DNA of 64,000 nucleotides from Mesorhizobium sp. M9A.F.Ca.ET.002.03.1.2 (GTDB taxonomy: Bacteria; Pseudomonadota; Alphaproteobacteria; Rhizobiales; Rhizobiaceae). Shown in pieces: positions 1 to 11,093 of the stretch. The translations under genes were made by a program, and so were the position numbers. A model generated the notes under the pieces. That model saw nothing but the letters and a program-made list of their open reading frames with translations. It had not been told where the DNA came from and made no database searches. Location: assembly GCF_003952365.1 (NCBI RefSeq), contig NZ_CP034443.1, forward strand, positions 4,953,001-5,017,000, written 5' to 3'. The number at the start of each line of letters is the position of its first letter. The first letter of the stretch is position 1.

Positions 1-1217
1 TCGCCGGCGCCGACCGCCAGGATGGTCGCATGCGGCGGGTTGATGACGGCGGCGAAGTCCTTGATGCCGAACATGCCGAGATTGGACACCGCCGTGGTGC
101 CGCCCTGATACTCTTCCGGCTTCAGCTTGCGGCTGCGGGCGCGGCTGGCGAGGTCCTTCATCTCGTTGGAAATGACCGACAGCGTCTTTTCGTCGGCACG
201 CCGGATGATCGGCGTGATCAGCCCGCCGGGGATCGATACCGCGACGCCGACATCGGCATGCTTGTGCTTGACCATGGCGCTCTCGGTCCACGACGCATTG
301 GCGTCCGGCACCGCCATCAGCGCCATCGCCATCGCTTTGATCACCATGTCGTTGACCGACAGCTTGTAGGCCGGCGCCTCGCCCTTTTCGGTCTTCTTCA
401 TGGGTGCGGCCGCATTGATCTGCGCGCGCAGCGCCAAAAGCGCGTCGAGCTCGCAGTCGAGCGTCAGGTAGAAATGCGGGATGGTCGTGGCCTCGACCAG
501 CCGGCGCGCGATGGTCTTGCGCATGTTGTCGTGCGGGACGAGCTCGTAGGAGCCTTCCTCGAACAGCTTCAGCACCTGATCGTCCGACATCGGCTTCACT
601 GCAGGGGCAGCAGCCGGAGCCCCGGCGGGCGCTGCCTTCGCGGCAGGCGCTGCCTTGGCGCCGCCACCAGCAATCGCCGCGTCGACATCGGCCTTCACCA
701 CTCTGCCATGCGGGCCGGTGCCGGTCACGGCAGATACATCGACGCCGGCTTCCTTGGCGATGCGCCGGGCCAGCGGCGAGGCGAAAGTGCGCTCGCCACC
801 CGCATGACCGTTGGCAACCGGAGCCATCTCCGCCTTGGGCGCGGCTGCGGCAGGTTCAGCCTTCAGTGTCTCAACCTTCGGTGCATCGGCCTTGGGCGCC
901 TCCGCTTTCGGAGCCTCGGCTTTTGCCGGGACGGCAGCGCCGTCGCCGCTTTTCGCGGCAGCCGCCGCATCCTCGCCTTCGGCCGCGAGCACGGCGATCA
1001 GCGCGTTGACCTTGACCCCTTCGGTGCCGGCAGGAACGACCAGCTTCGCGACCGTGCCCTCATCGACGGCCTCGACTTCCATCGTCGCCTTGTCGGTCTC
1101 GATCTCGGCGATCACGTCGCCCGGCGAAACCTTGTCGCCTTCCTTGACGAGCCATTTGGAAAGATTGCCCTCTTCCATCGTGGGCGACAGAGCCGGCATG
1201 GTGATGTTGATCGGCAT
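1..1217 (-). CDS. pdhC: Pyruvate dehydrogenase E2, dihydrolipoamide acetyltransferase (3' end cut by window)
   Basis: E2 core of the pyruvate dehydrogenase complex, which moves the acetyl group from E1 to CoA. About 405 codons are visible. In order: a lipoyl domain (residues 1-80) with the lipoyl lysine K43 in ETDKATME, an Ala/Pro/Lys linker, a peripheral-subunit-binding domain around residues 145-185 (SPLARRIAKEAG), a second linker, and most of the catalytic domain. The terminal active-site HxxxDG motif lies beyond the window edge. The ATG at 1217 follows a purine-rich GGAGG site and sits 18 bases after the pdhB stop, so the gene is third in a pdhA-pdhB-pdhC operon. Confidence 0.97.
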   Translation of the reverse strand, partial: MPINITMPALSPTMEEGNLSKWLVKEGDKVSPGDVIAEIETDKATMEVEAVDEGTVAKLVVPAGTEGVKVNALIAVLAAEGEDAAAAAKSGDGAAVPAKAEAPKAEAPKADAPKVETLKAEPAAAAPKAEMAPVANGHAGGERTFASPLARRIAKEAGVDVSAVTGTGPHGRVVKADVDAAIAGGGAKAAPAAKAAPAGAPAAAPAVKPMSDDQVLKLFEEGSYELVPHDNMRKTIARRLVEATTIPHFYLTLDCELDALLALRAQINAAAPMKKTEKGEAPAYKLSVNDMVIKAMAMALMAVPDANASWTESAMVKHKHADVGVAVSIPGGLITPIIRRADEKTLSVISNEMKDLASRARSRKLKPEEYQGGTTAVSNLGMFGIKDFAAVINPPHATILAVGAG

Positions 1218-1235
1218 TTTGTCCTCCCGCCTTGC

Positions 1236-2651
<1,416 letters not shown>

Positions 2652-2666
2652 GTCCTTGCCCTCTCG

Positions 2667-3713
2667 TTACAGTACGATGTCGGTCCAGAGCTCGGACGGA
2701 TCCGGCTCCGCGTCGTTCTGGGCAAATTCGGCGGCGTCTGCGACGATGTCGCGAACCTCCTTGTCGATGGTCTTGAGCTCGTCCTCATCCGCCCACTTCT
2801 TCTCGAGCAGCCGCGCCTTGACCTGCTCGATCGGGTCTCGCTCGGAGCGCATCTTCTGCACTTCCTCCTTGGAGCGGTACTTTGCCGGATCGGACATCGA
2901 GTGCCCGCGATAGCGGTAGGTCTGCATTTCGAGGATCAGCGGCCCCTTGCCGGCGCGGCACCATTCGGTTGCGAGATCGCCGGCTGCCTTGACCGCGCGA
3001 ACATCCATGCCGTCGACCTGGATGCCGGGAATCTTGAAGGAGGCGCCGCGGTGCGAAAAATCCGTCTCGGCCGACGACCGTGAAACCGAGGTGCCCATGG
3101 CATAGCGGTTGTTCTCGATGATGTAGATCACCGGCAACTTCCATAGCGAGGCCATGTTGAAGCTTTCATAGACCTGGCCCTGATTGGCGGCGCCGTCGCC
3201 GAAATAGGTCAGCGTCACATTGTTGTTGTCACGGTAGCGGTTGGCGAAGGCGAGGCCGGTGCCGAGCGAAACCTGCGCGCCGACAATGCCGTGGCCGCCG
3301 TAGAAATGCTTCCCCTTCGAGAACATGTGCATGGAGCCGCCCTTGCCCCTCGACAGGCCGCCGCGGCGCCCGGTCAACTCGGCCATGACGCCGCGTGGCG
3401 ACAGTTCCATCGCCAGCATGTGGCCATGGTCGCGGTAGGCGGTGATCATCTGGTCGCCATCGACCAGCGCCATCTTCATGCCGGTGACAACGGCTTCCTG
3501 GCCGATATAGAGATGGCAGAAGCCGCCGATGAAGCCCATGCCGTAGAGCTGGCCGGCCTTTTCCTCGAAGCGGCGGATAAGCAGCATGCGCCGGTAGGCG
3601 TCAAGCTCCTCGTCCTTGGTGAAGTCGACAGGCTTGGGAGCCGAAAGCCCCGCCGATTTGCCGTCGGATCTGGATTTGGATTTGGCAGGCGCTTTTCTGG
3701 CGGCGGTGGCCAT
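2667..3713 (-). CDS. pdhA: Pyruvate dehydrogenase E1 alpha subunit
   Basis: Thiamine-diphosphate-binding alpha chain (348 residues) of E1. The cofactor motif is visible as GDGAANQGQ, followed about 27 residues later by ENNRYAMG. The segment YRYRGHSMSDP matches the conserved E1-alpha loop near the active site. A basic Ala/Lys-rich N-terminus (first 25 residues) precedes the conserved fold. It is the first pdh gene, with AT-rich sequence upstream (about 3845-3885) that could hold the promoter. Eno and an ftsB-like gene lie just upstream on the same strand, the usual rhizobial order. Confidence 0.97.
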   Translation of the reverse strand: MATAARKAPAKSKSRSDGKSAGLSAPKPVDFTKDEELDAYRRMLLIRRFEEKAGQLYGMGFIGGFCHLYIGQEAVVTGMKMALVDGDQMITAYRDHGHMLAMELSPRGVMAELTGRRGGLSRGKGGSMHMFSKGKHFYGGHGIVGAQVSLGTGLAFANRYRDNNNVTLTYFGDGAANQGQVYESFNMASLWKLPVIYIIENNRYAMGTSVSRSSAETDFSHRGASFKIPGIQVDGMDVRAVKAAGDLATEWCRAGKGPLILEMQTYRYRGHSMSDPAKYRSKEEVQKMRSERDPIEQVKARLLEKKWADEDELKTIDKEVRDIVADAAEFAQNDAEPDPSELWTDIVL

Positions 3714-3885
3714 GCATCACTCCCTGTTGGCGTCTCTTGCGGACACTGTGGGAGATCAGCTCTCCCCACCGATTTGGGGAAGGCTAACACGCGGGAAAGC
3801 GTTTCGCCATGCTGAAAAATGCATGGCTGACATGCATCTAAGCGATTAAAATCATTGAAAATATTCGCGATTAACTGAAAATTGG

Positions 3886-4209
3886 TTATCTTGCAGCAGC
3901 CGGTAACATGATGGTGATTTCGTCGGCATGGGACACATTGAGCGCCTTGCGTGCCTGCTCGTCGAGCATGTCCTTCTCCAGCGTGCCCTGATGCAGGAGC
4001 TGAACGCGCCGTTCCAGGTCGATCCGGCGCGCCTTTACGGCATCGAGCTTACTTTGCAGATCGACGGTTTCGGCTTCCAACCGATATTTGGAATAGATGC
4101 CGAATTCGCCATGATAGGCGTGAAAGCCGAAATAGGCCAGGAACGCCGCGCAGAGCGAAGGAATGATCAGCCGACCGGTGTTTCTCTGCTTGTGCTGACG
4201 TGTCCACAT
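3886..4209 (-). CDS. ftsB: FtsB/DivIC-type septum formation initiator
   Basis: Small bitopic divisome protein, 107 residues. One membrane segment lies at about residues 13-31 (LIIPSLCAAFLAYFGFHAYH), followed by a Gly/Tyr turn and a coiled coil (about 45-80, LEAETVDLQSKLDAVKARR), the architecture of the DivIC/FtsB family. The position between eno and pdhA is the usual one for this family in alphaproteobacteria. Sequence similarity to E. coli FtsB is expected to be low, so the symbol rests on architecture and synteny. Confidence 0.85.
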   Translation of the reverse strand: MWTRQHKQRNTGRLIIPSLCAAFLAYFGFHAYHGEFGIYSKYRLEAETVDLQSKLDAVKARRIDLERRVQLLHQGTLEKDMLDEQARKALNVSHADEITIMLPAAAR

Positions 4210-4221
4210 GATCCAAATCCC

Positions 4222-4267
4222 TAGAGCGCCGCGCGTCCTCTTGGACGTGCAAAGGACGCTCTAACAC
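4222..4267. repeat. Short interspersed palindromic repeat, copy 1
   Basis: Imperfect dyad in the gap between eno and ftsB. The outer arms TAGAGCG and CGCTCTAA flank internal GCGTCC/GGACG arms. Related sequences occur at 20701-20745 and, inverted, within 43033-43137, so it is a dispersed element. Confidence 0.6.
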
Positions 4268-4342
4268 TTTGCAATCTGGTCCCCTTTCTCGCCCGATTGT
4301 GCTTAATGGACGGTTACGCGCGACCGGATTTGGCGATGTTGA

Positions 4343-4377
4343 AACAAAAAGGGCGGGGATGCCCCGCCCTTTTTGTT
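4343..4377 (-). terminator. Rho-independent terminator of eno
   Basis: A GC-rich stem (GGGCGGGG with CCCCGCCC, 3-base loop) is flanked by A- and T-tracts, so it ends in a U-run on either strand. It lies 17 bases beyond the enolase stop. Confidence 0.9.
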
Positions 4378-4393
4378 CCGGATGTCGGTGAGC

Positions 4394-5797
<1,404 letters not shown>

Positions 5798-5875
5798 TCA
5801 TCATAAGTCATGGCGGCATGCGGCTTTCTGGTTTATGCTGGCATCTGCGCGGGGCGAAACTGGAGGAGTTTCGCC

Positions 5876-5998
5876 ATGTCTCAGTTGAGCGGTATTGTGA
5901 GTTTGTTCCTGATCGCGGCGGCGTTCCTGACGTCGTGTGACACTCAGCAGCCTCAACAAGGTGCGGTAGAGTTGTCGACCCTTCACGCGGCGGAGTAG
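5876..5998 (+). CDS. Putative 40-residue lipoprotein
   Basis: A short gene with a GGAGG ribosome-binding site about 9 bases before the ATG. The product has a polar start, a hydrophobic stretch (SLFLIAAAFL) and a lipobox ending LTSC at residue 20, so the mature peptide would be only about 21 residues with an acyl-cysteine. A strong terminator starts 10 bases after the stop. Signal, lipobox, ribosome-binding site and terminator together argue for a real gene. The function is unknown; short lipoproteins of this kind include entericidin-like peptides, but no specific match is claimed. Confidence 0.6.
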   Translation: MSQLSGIVSLFLIAAAFLTSCDTQQPQQGAVELSTLHAAE

Positions 5999-6007
5999 AT
6001 ATCCTGC

Positions 6008-6038
6008 AAAAAGCCCCCGCCTCAGGCGGGGGCTTTTT
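6008..6038. terminator. Bidirectional terminator
   Basis: A perfect stem (AAAAAGCCCCCGCC with its complement, loop TCA) with A-tract and T-tract ends. It serves the small lipoprotein gene from the left and the PRC-barrel gene from the right. Confidence 0.92.
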
Positions 6039-6056
6039 GATTCCAGCGAATGAAGA

Positions 6057-6422
6057 TCAATGCCAATAAGGCTCGACCTTATAGTAGCTGTATGAAGCAT
6101 CACGCGCGGCCTCGCCGTCGGCGCCCGTCAATTCGTTGATCGAATAGGCGGGAGCAGCCTTCAGTTGCTCCTTCGTGAACGGCACGACGTAGCCGCCCAT
6201 GTTCTCGTCATAGTCCAGGCTCGCCCACGGTACGGCGTGATATCTCTCGCCGATGCCGAGAAATCCGCCAAAGCCGATCACGGCAAACATTATACCGTTC
6301 GACGTCTTGTCGAGCATGACATCCTCGATGTCGCCGATGTGCGTGCCTTCGGTGTTGTAGACGGATGTACCGATGACCCGCGAAGCAGCGATGGCTTCAG
6401 TGTGTCCTGTCTGGGTCGTCAT
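6057..6422 (-). CDS. PRC-barrel domain protein
   Basis: A 121-residue protein with one PRC-barrel fold (about residues 10-85): ASRVIGTSVYNTEGTHIGDI, then VMLDKTSNGIMFAVIGFGG and the YHAVPWASLDYD strand. PRC-barrel proteins are found in RNA processing, photosynthetic reaction centres and stress-related proteins; stand-alone alphaproteobacterial members are mostly uncharacterised. The start at 6422 was chosen over one 10 codons upstream because a GGGAG site lies at the proper distance. Confidence 0.85.
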   Translation of the reverse strand: MTTQTGHTEAIAASRVIGTSVYNTEGTHIGDIEDVMLDKTSNGIMFAVIGFGGFLGIGERYHAVPWASLDYDENMGGYVVPFTKEQLKAAPAYSINELTGADGEAARDASYSYYKVEPYWH

Positions 6423-6506
6423 GGTGTGTTTCTCCCTTGTCGTTGACGCCATGCATTGACAATGAGAGGCGCGGATGAAGGTTCCAGACTTTTCGACGCT
6501 AACCGA

Positions 6507-6710
6507 TCACTCCGCGAGGATGAAAGTGACCTTCATGTTGACGCGGTAGTCAGAGATCTTGCCGTTCTCGACGACGACCTTCTGATCTTGGATCCAGGCG
6601 CCCTCGACGTTCTTCAAGGTCTTTGCGGCGCGCGCAATTCCCAGTTCGATGGCGTCCTGAAAGCTCTTCTTCGACGATGACGTGATTTCGGTGACCCGTG
6701 CGACGGACAT
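6507..6710 (-). CDS. Dodecin family flavin-binding protein
   Basis: A 67-residue protein matching dodecin throughout: ARVTEITSSSKKSFQDAIE, then the aromatic segment EGAWIQDQKV (flavin-stacking Trp) and a closing beta strand YRVNMKVTFIL. Dodecins form dodecameric shells that store or buffer flavins. The ATG at 6710 has a GGGAGGAAG site just upstream; the longer open frame to 6773 lacks similarity. Confidence 0.92.
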   Translation of the reverse strand: MSVARVTEITSSSKKSFQDAIELGIARAAKTLKNVEGAWIQDQKVVVENGKISDYRVNMKVTFILAE

Positions 6711-6813
6711 GGCTTCCTCCCTGCCAAGGCACTCAGTTGCCTGGGCAGCGTACAACCGGCACCTGTTGACCACAAGCTTAGGGCCCCGACCCCGGTCCGG
6801 GCCTGGGCCATGT

Positions 6814-7644
6814 TCAGCCCTTGGCGACGCGATCGAACGCCATCAGTCTTTCCAACAGCGTCGGAAGATCCTTCAGCGGCACCATGTTGGGGCCGTCGGA
6901 GGGCGCATTGTCGGGATCCTGATGCGTCTCGATGAAGACGCCGGCGACACCGACCGCCACCGCCGCGCGCGCCAGCGTCCCGACAAAGCGCCGGTCGCCA
7001 CCCGTGGAGCCGCCCTGCCCGCCCGGCTGCTGCACCGAATGCGTGGCGTCGAAAATCACCGGCGCGCCGATTTCGGCCATGATCGGCAGAGCGCGCATGT
7101 CGGAGACCAGCGTGTTATAGCCGAAGGACGCGCCGCGCTCGGTGACCAGCACATTGGCGTTGCCGGAACCGGTGATCTTGGCGACGACGTTCTTCATGTC
7201 CCACGGCGCGAGGAACTGGCCCTTCTTCACATTGACGACCTTGCCGGTTCGTGCCGCCGCGATCAGCAGATCGGTCTGGCGGCTGAGGAAAGCCGGAATC
7301 TGCAGGATATCGACATGCGGCGCCACGACCGCGCACTGTTCCTCAGTGTGGACATCGGTCAGGATCGGCAGCGAAAACGCCTTGCGCAGATCGTCGAACA
7401 CCGGCAGCGCTGCATCGAGCCCGGCGCCCCGCGTGCCGCCAAGCGAGGTGCGGTTGGCCTTGTCGTAGCTCGTCTTGTAGACCAGACCCAGCCCCAGCTT
7501 CTCAGTCAGTTCCTTCAGCGCGCCAGCCATGTCGAAGGCGTGCTGGCGCGATTCAAGCTGACACGGGCCGGCAATCAGCGACAGCGGCGCGATGTTGCCG
7601 AAGACGACCTTGCCGACGGTCACGGACGAATTGGGCTTGCTCAT
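6814..7644 (-). CDS. kdsA: 3-deoxy-8-phosphooctulonate synthase
   Basis: Condenses phosphoenolpyruvate with arabinose 5-phosphate to make KDO-8-phosphate for lipopolysaccharide core. At 276 residues it has the normal family length. Conserved blocks include LIAGPCQLES near the N-terminus, YKTSYDKANRTS, LPILTDVHTE, GQFLAPWDM, VTERGASFGYN and the C-terminal GVFIETHQDPDNAPSDGPNM. Its ATG overlaps the stop of the upstream VOC-fold gene by 4 bases, so the two are probably co-translated. Confidence 0.97.
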   Translation of the reverse strand: MSKPNSSVTVGKVVFGNIAPLSLIAGPCQLESRQHAFDMAGALKELTEKLGLGLVYKTSYDKANRTSLGGTRGAGLDAALPVFDDLRKAFSLPILTDVHTEEQCAVVAPHVDILQIPAFLSRQTDLLIAAARTGKVVNVKKGQFLAPWDMKNVVAKITGSGNANVLVTERGASFGYNTLVSDMRALPIMAEIGAPVIFDATHSVQQPGGQGGSTGGDRRFVGTLARAAVAVGVAGVFIETHQDPDNAPSDGPNMVPLKDLPTLLERLMAFDRVAKG

Positions 7645-8564
7645 GCGATCTCCCGGAAGATGAAGGCCGCACCCTGCCCGGTTGCCGGCCGCACAATAAT
7701 ATCATTGCCGCGTATGTCGTGTTCGACGGAACTGGCTGCAAGCAGCTTTGCGACTGTGTCTGCGCGGCGAACCGAAAAGACTACCCCCGCGAAGCGGAGT
7801 TCTGATGGCGCGCCGGCAGATATGCCGAAGCGCGTTTCGAAAGCGACAGGGTCAAGGAGGGTCAAGGTCGCATTCGGCAAGCCAAACGTGGCGCTGCTCC
7901 CCTGCCCGGCCACGGGACTGCGCGCCGCGATCGAAATCAGTCGGCGCTGTCCGGATGGCTCGTCGCTGACCGCCACGACTTCGATGATGCCGGTCGCGCC
8001 ATTGGCGTGGATTTGCAACGCGGTGCGGTCCACTTTTGGCGCATTGATCCGCTCGCAGGCGAACAGAAATGCGTCCGTCGCCCCGGTGCCGGAGGCAAAG
8101 GCCAGCTTGAACGATGCCGTGTCGCTCTTTCCCGCCGCGTCGGTGAAGGCACGCGAAAAGCTCAGCATGTCTCCGGCCGCCAGGCCGGCTTCGACATAAC
8201 GCGTATGATCGGCATCCGCATTTTCGGTGCCCAGGACAAGGGCGGAAAATCCTTCATTGCCGCGTTTGTCGCGATAGGCACGATCACGCGCGACGAAGAC
8301 GTTGCCGTCCGCGATTGCTTTCGCCGCCGCTTGCGCGTTGCACACCGCCAGCGGCTCGAGATAGGTGCCGTCTTCAAGGAAGACGCAGCAGTTTTCCGTC
8401 CCGAAGGGATGGATGCCGGTCGGAGCCACGATAAAGCCGAGCGAATTGAGCCGCGCCCGCGCCACGTCGAGGCTCGCGGTCGGCAGCACAAGATGGTCAA
8501 GCGGATAAGCGCCTGGCGGATAAGCGCCTGGCGAATGTGGTCCTGCTGGCATCGTCTCGGTCAT
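7641..8564 (-). CDS. Glyoxalase-like (VOC superfamily) domain protein
   Basis: A 307-residue protein whose opening after a Pro/Gly leader (LDHLVLPTASLDVARARLNSLGF, split here by family knowledge into the first VOC strand-helix) and later FGTENCCVFLEDGTYLE resemble the glyoxalase-like domain family. A second, more diverged VOC-like half follows to about residue 300. The substrate is unknown. The extreme N-terminus contains PGAYPPGAYP, encoded by a direct 15-base duplication. Overlap of 4 bases with kdsA suggests one transcript, though a link to KDO synthesis is not established. Confidence 0.82.
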   Translation of the reverse strand: MTETMPAGPHSPGAYPPGAYPLDHLVLPTASLDVARARLNSLGFIVAPTGIHPFGTENCCVFLEDGTYLEPLAVCNAQAAAKAIADGNVFVARDRAYRDKRGNEGFSALVLGTENADADHTRYVEAGLAAGDMLSFSRAFTDAAGKSDTASFKLAFASGTGATDAFLFACERINAPKVDRTALQIHANGATGIIEVVAVSDEPSGQRRLISIAARSPVAGQGSSATFGLPNATLTLLDPVAFETRFGISAGAPSELRFAGVVFSVRRADTVAKLLAASSVEHDIRGNDIIVRPATGQGAAFIFREIA

Positions 8565-8705
8565 GCCGGCGCGGTGTGCATCATTCCGGACGTTGGTTCA
8601 AGAGCCTCGCCCGACGCCGCAAGGATCAATGCGGCCGATCGCGAGGCCCGCTACGTGGGGCTCCGGAATACTTGCCGCTGCAGGAAACCAACCTACGTCA
8701 TCCAA

Positions 8706-8831
8706 ATGAGAAATAACCTGTTCATAGCGGCTGCGGTCGTCGCGATAGCTGTTCTTGCCATGCTGGTCTGGAACGCGCCCAAGCGGCCAGGCGCCGATCT
8801 GAGCGAACCGACCGCCGCTCAGACGGAGTAA
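8706..8831 (+). CDS. Putative 41-residue single-pass membrane peptide
   Basis: ATG followed by MRNNLFIAAAVVAIAVLAML, a clear membrane segment at residues 5-21, then a short polar tail rich in Pro, Thr and Ala. The frame is open well upstream, but only this part looks like a protein. No strong ribosome-binding site is visible, so the call is tentative. No function can be assigned. Confidence 0.45.
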   Translation: MRNNLFIAAAVVAIAVLAMLVWNAPKRPGADLSEPTAAQTE

Positions 8832-8867
8832 GGGAAGCACGCTGCTCCCGCTTCGACCGATTTCTCT

Positions 8868-9158
8868 TCAGGTCGCCGCCACAACGTCAGCCGAATATCG
8901 CAGTTCGCGCAGCGGTTTGACCTGATTGGTCGTCTCGGCATAGAGCGGGTGCGCCTTGTAGGCGGCCAGCGCGAAATCATCCTCGAACTCGGCATAAACG
9001 ACCACGTCGATCTCGTCCGACAGCGGGTCGACCTTGGTGTTGAGCGTCACCTCGAAAAGACGGGAATGGGGAATGTCGCCCAGCGCCAGCAAGCCCGTGC
9101 GTACGGCCTCGACATCCTCTTTGTGGCGCGCGCTGAAGAAAACGATATGCCGGATCAA
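8868..9158 (-). CDS. Dabb (stress-responsive alpha/beta barrel) domain protein
   Basis: A 96-residue protein beginning MIRHIVFFSARHKEDVEAV, with the conserved Dabb pattern: an opening strand with H and a hydrophobic run, a central DVVVYAEFEDDFALAAYKAHP strand-helix in which the HP pair is typical, and a closing segment near VKPLRELRYSAD. Dabb proteins are dimeric ferredoxin-like folds, some of them stress-induced or small enzymes; the activity here is unknown. Confidence 0.82.
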   Translation of the reverse strand: MIRHIVFFSARHKEDVEAVRTGLLALGDIPHSRLFEVTLNTKVDPLSDEIDVVVYAEFEDDFALAAYKAHPLYAETTNQVKPLRELRYSADVVAAT

Positions 9159-9256
9159 CCCAGCCTCCTCGATCGATATGCAAGCGTGTTTTGTGTGGGT
9201 AAAACGGTCGCGTCAACCGGCACGATGTCGCGCCGACAACCTGCGGGAAAAGAAAG

Positions 9257-9391
9257 CTACACCAGGCTGGTGATGTAGCGCACGATGCGCGTTATCTCCC
9301 TGACGGTGGTGTCGAGATAGCTGCCTTGATTGTAGAGTCCGTCCCAGATCAGGAAGAACGTGACGGCGCAGATGACGATAACGTAACGCAT
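9257..9391 (-). CDS. Putative 44-residue membrane peptide
   Basis: The product starts MRYVIVICAVTFFLIWDGLY, an N-terminal membrane segment, followed by a polar tail with NQGSYLDTTVREITRIVRYI. Short proteins with this layout are frequent beside unrelated genes in rhizobia. The reading frame continues upstream to 9760, but that part is low-complexity and lies opposite other sequence, so the short form is preferred. Function unknown. Confidence 0.5.
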   Translation of the reverse strand: MRYVIVICAVTFFLIWDGLYNQGSYLDTTVREITRIVRYITSLV

Positions 9392-9758
9392 GACTAAAAC
9401 TATCGCATGGGAGCGGCTGCAACCATAGTGATTCCGCGTTGACCAGCGCCCTCCCCCGAAATCTTTCCGCCAATTCTGCTTGCCTGCCGTCGTGAAGTGG
9501 TCGAAGGCCGCAGGCCGACACTTGGCCCAGCCAGTTCCCGCCTTGCCTCTTGAAGTTCGCATCGATGACGTGGAAGATTGGCGGCGGGGTTCACCGGGAA
9601 GTGCCGAAGCTCTGGTCAAAGGTGCACTTTCGTTCGGGCTTGCCGTACCGACCGGTGAGCTATCCGGACCAGAGAGCGCGAACCCGGCGAATGAACTGCG
9701 CGAGAGTGCGGAAACTGGCCATTTTTCGCGCCGGCTTCGCAGAGTCTGGGGGCGTGCC
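9392..9758. other. Intergenic region, no gene recognised
   Basis: A 367-base gap between a small minus-strand gene and the fatty-acid cyclopropane synthase. Open frames cross it on both strands, but none resembles a known protein and no clear promoter, repeat or hairpin stands out. It presumably holds the divergent promoters. Confidence 0.4.
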
Positions 9759-11015
9759 ATGGGTTACAAGGAACATGCCGACATTGCGTCGGGGGACGCG
9801 GTCAGGCTGGACGAATTCAATTTCACCGAAACCGTCAAAGGCCTGCCGGCCAAGGCGCGCATGGTTTTGTCGGCGGCGATGAACCTGCCGCGTGGCTCGC
9901 TCAAGGTGAGGATGCCGGACGGCCGCGCCGTCCTCGTCGGCGGCAAGGCGCCGGGTCCGGACGCCGAACTGGTGCTCAAGAACTGGCGCTTGCCCGGCCG
10001 CGCCTTCGCAGGCGGCACCATCGGCATCGCTGAATCCTACATGGACGGCGATTGGGACAGTCCCGATGTGACCAGTTTCCTAGAACTGTTCGTGGTCAAT
10101 TCGGAAATCGGAGAGCGCCTCGCCGGCGGCGCCAGCTGGCTGATCAACACCGTCCAGCGTGTCCGCCACTGGTTCAACCAGAACACCCGCACCGGTTCGA
10201 AGCGCAACATTTCGGCGCATTACGATCTCGGCAACGCCTTTTACAGGGAATGGCTGGATCCGAGCATGACCTATTCGTCGGCGCTCTATACGACTGGCGC
10301 CAACGATCTGGAAAGCGCGCAAGCCGCCAAGTATCGCGCGCTGGCCAAGGACACGGGCATCGGCGCGAAAGACCACGTGCTGGAAATCGGTTGCGGCTGG
10401 GGCGGCTTTGCCGAGTTCGCCGCGCGCGAGATCGGCTGCCGCGTCACCGGATTGACCATCAGCCGCGAGCAGCATGACTTCGCCAGAGCGCGCGTGCAGA
10501 AAGCCGGTCTTGCCGACAAGGTCGACATCAAGCTGCAAGACTACCGCGACGAAACCGGATCCTACGACCGCATCGCCTCGATCGAGATGTTCGAGGCGGT
10601 CGGCGAAAAATACTGGCCGGTGTTTTTCGGCAAGATGAAGGACTGCCTGAGGCCTGGCGGCACTGCAGGCCTGCAGATCATCACCATCAACGAGAAAGCC
10701 TACGACACCTATCGCGCCCGGCCCGATTTCATCCAGCGCTACGTCTTCCCGGGCGGCATGCTGCCGACGCCGTCGATCCTGAAGTCGCTCGGCAAAGATC
10801 ATGGCCTTGCTCATCTGCGCGAGCGCATTTTCCCGGACGACTATGCCCGTACGCTCGCCGAATGGCGCGAGCGCTTCTGGGCGTCATGGGAAAAAATCGT
10901 CCCGCTCGGTTTCGACGACCGTTTCAAGAAGCTCTGGGAGTTTTACCTGCATTATTGCGAAGCCGGCTTCCGCGCCAGTTACATCGATGTCCGCCAGGTG
11001 GTTTACAGGGCCTAG
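9759..11015 (+). CDS. cfa: Cyclopropane-fatty-acyl-phospholipid synthase family protein
   Basis: An S-adenosylmethionine-dependent enzyme that adds a methylene bridge across double bonds of membrane phospholipid acyl chains. The start at 9759 gives 418 residues. The N-terminal lipid-binding part runs to about residue 125. The SAM motif I is VLEIGCGWGGFAEFAA and the following ISREQHDFAR block matches the family, as do YDRIASIEMFEAVGEKYWP and the C-terminal FYLHYCEAGFRA. The frame is open 93 codons upstream, but that part has no family similarity. It stands alone, followed by the phosphodiesterase gene in the same direction. Confidence 0.93.
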   Translation: MGYKEHADIASGDAVRLDEFNFTETVKGLPAKARMVLSAAMNLPRGSLKVRMPDGRAVLVGGKAPGPDAELVLKNWRLPGRAFAGGTIGIAESYMDGDWDSPDVTSFLELFVVNSEIGERLAGGASWLINTVQRVRHWFNQNTRTGSKRNISAHYDLGNAFYREWLDPSMTYSSALYTTGANDLESAQAAKYRALAKDTGIGAKDHVLEIGCGWGGFAEFAAREIGCRVTGLTISREQHDFARARVQKAGLADKVDIKLQDYRDETGSYDRIASIEMFEAVGEKYWPVFFGKMKDCLRPGGTAGLQIITINEKAYDTYRARPDFIQRYVFPGGMLPTPSILKSLGKDHGLAHLRERIFPDDYARTLAEWRERFWASWEKIVPLGFDDRFKKLWEFYLHYCEAGFRASYIDVRQVVYRA

Positions 11016-11093
11016 GCCGGCGACGTCATCGCCCTGATTTGGGCCATCGCATCATTGGGCGATTGCCGTGAAAAAGTCCGATCCCGACGCAAG

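Noticed and set aside
9257..9760. A 167-codon reading of the small membrane gene
   Set aside because: The upstream part is Ser/Arg/Pro-rich without conserved features; only the last 44 codons form a sensible membrane protein.
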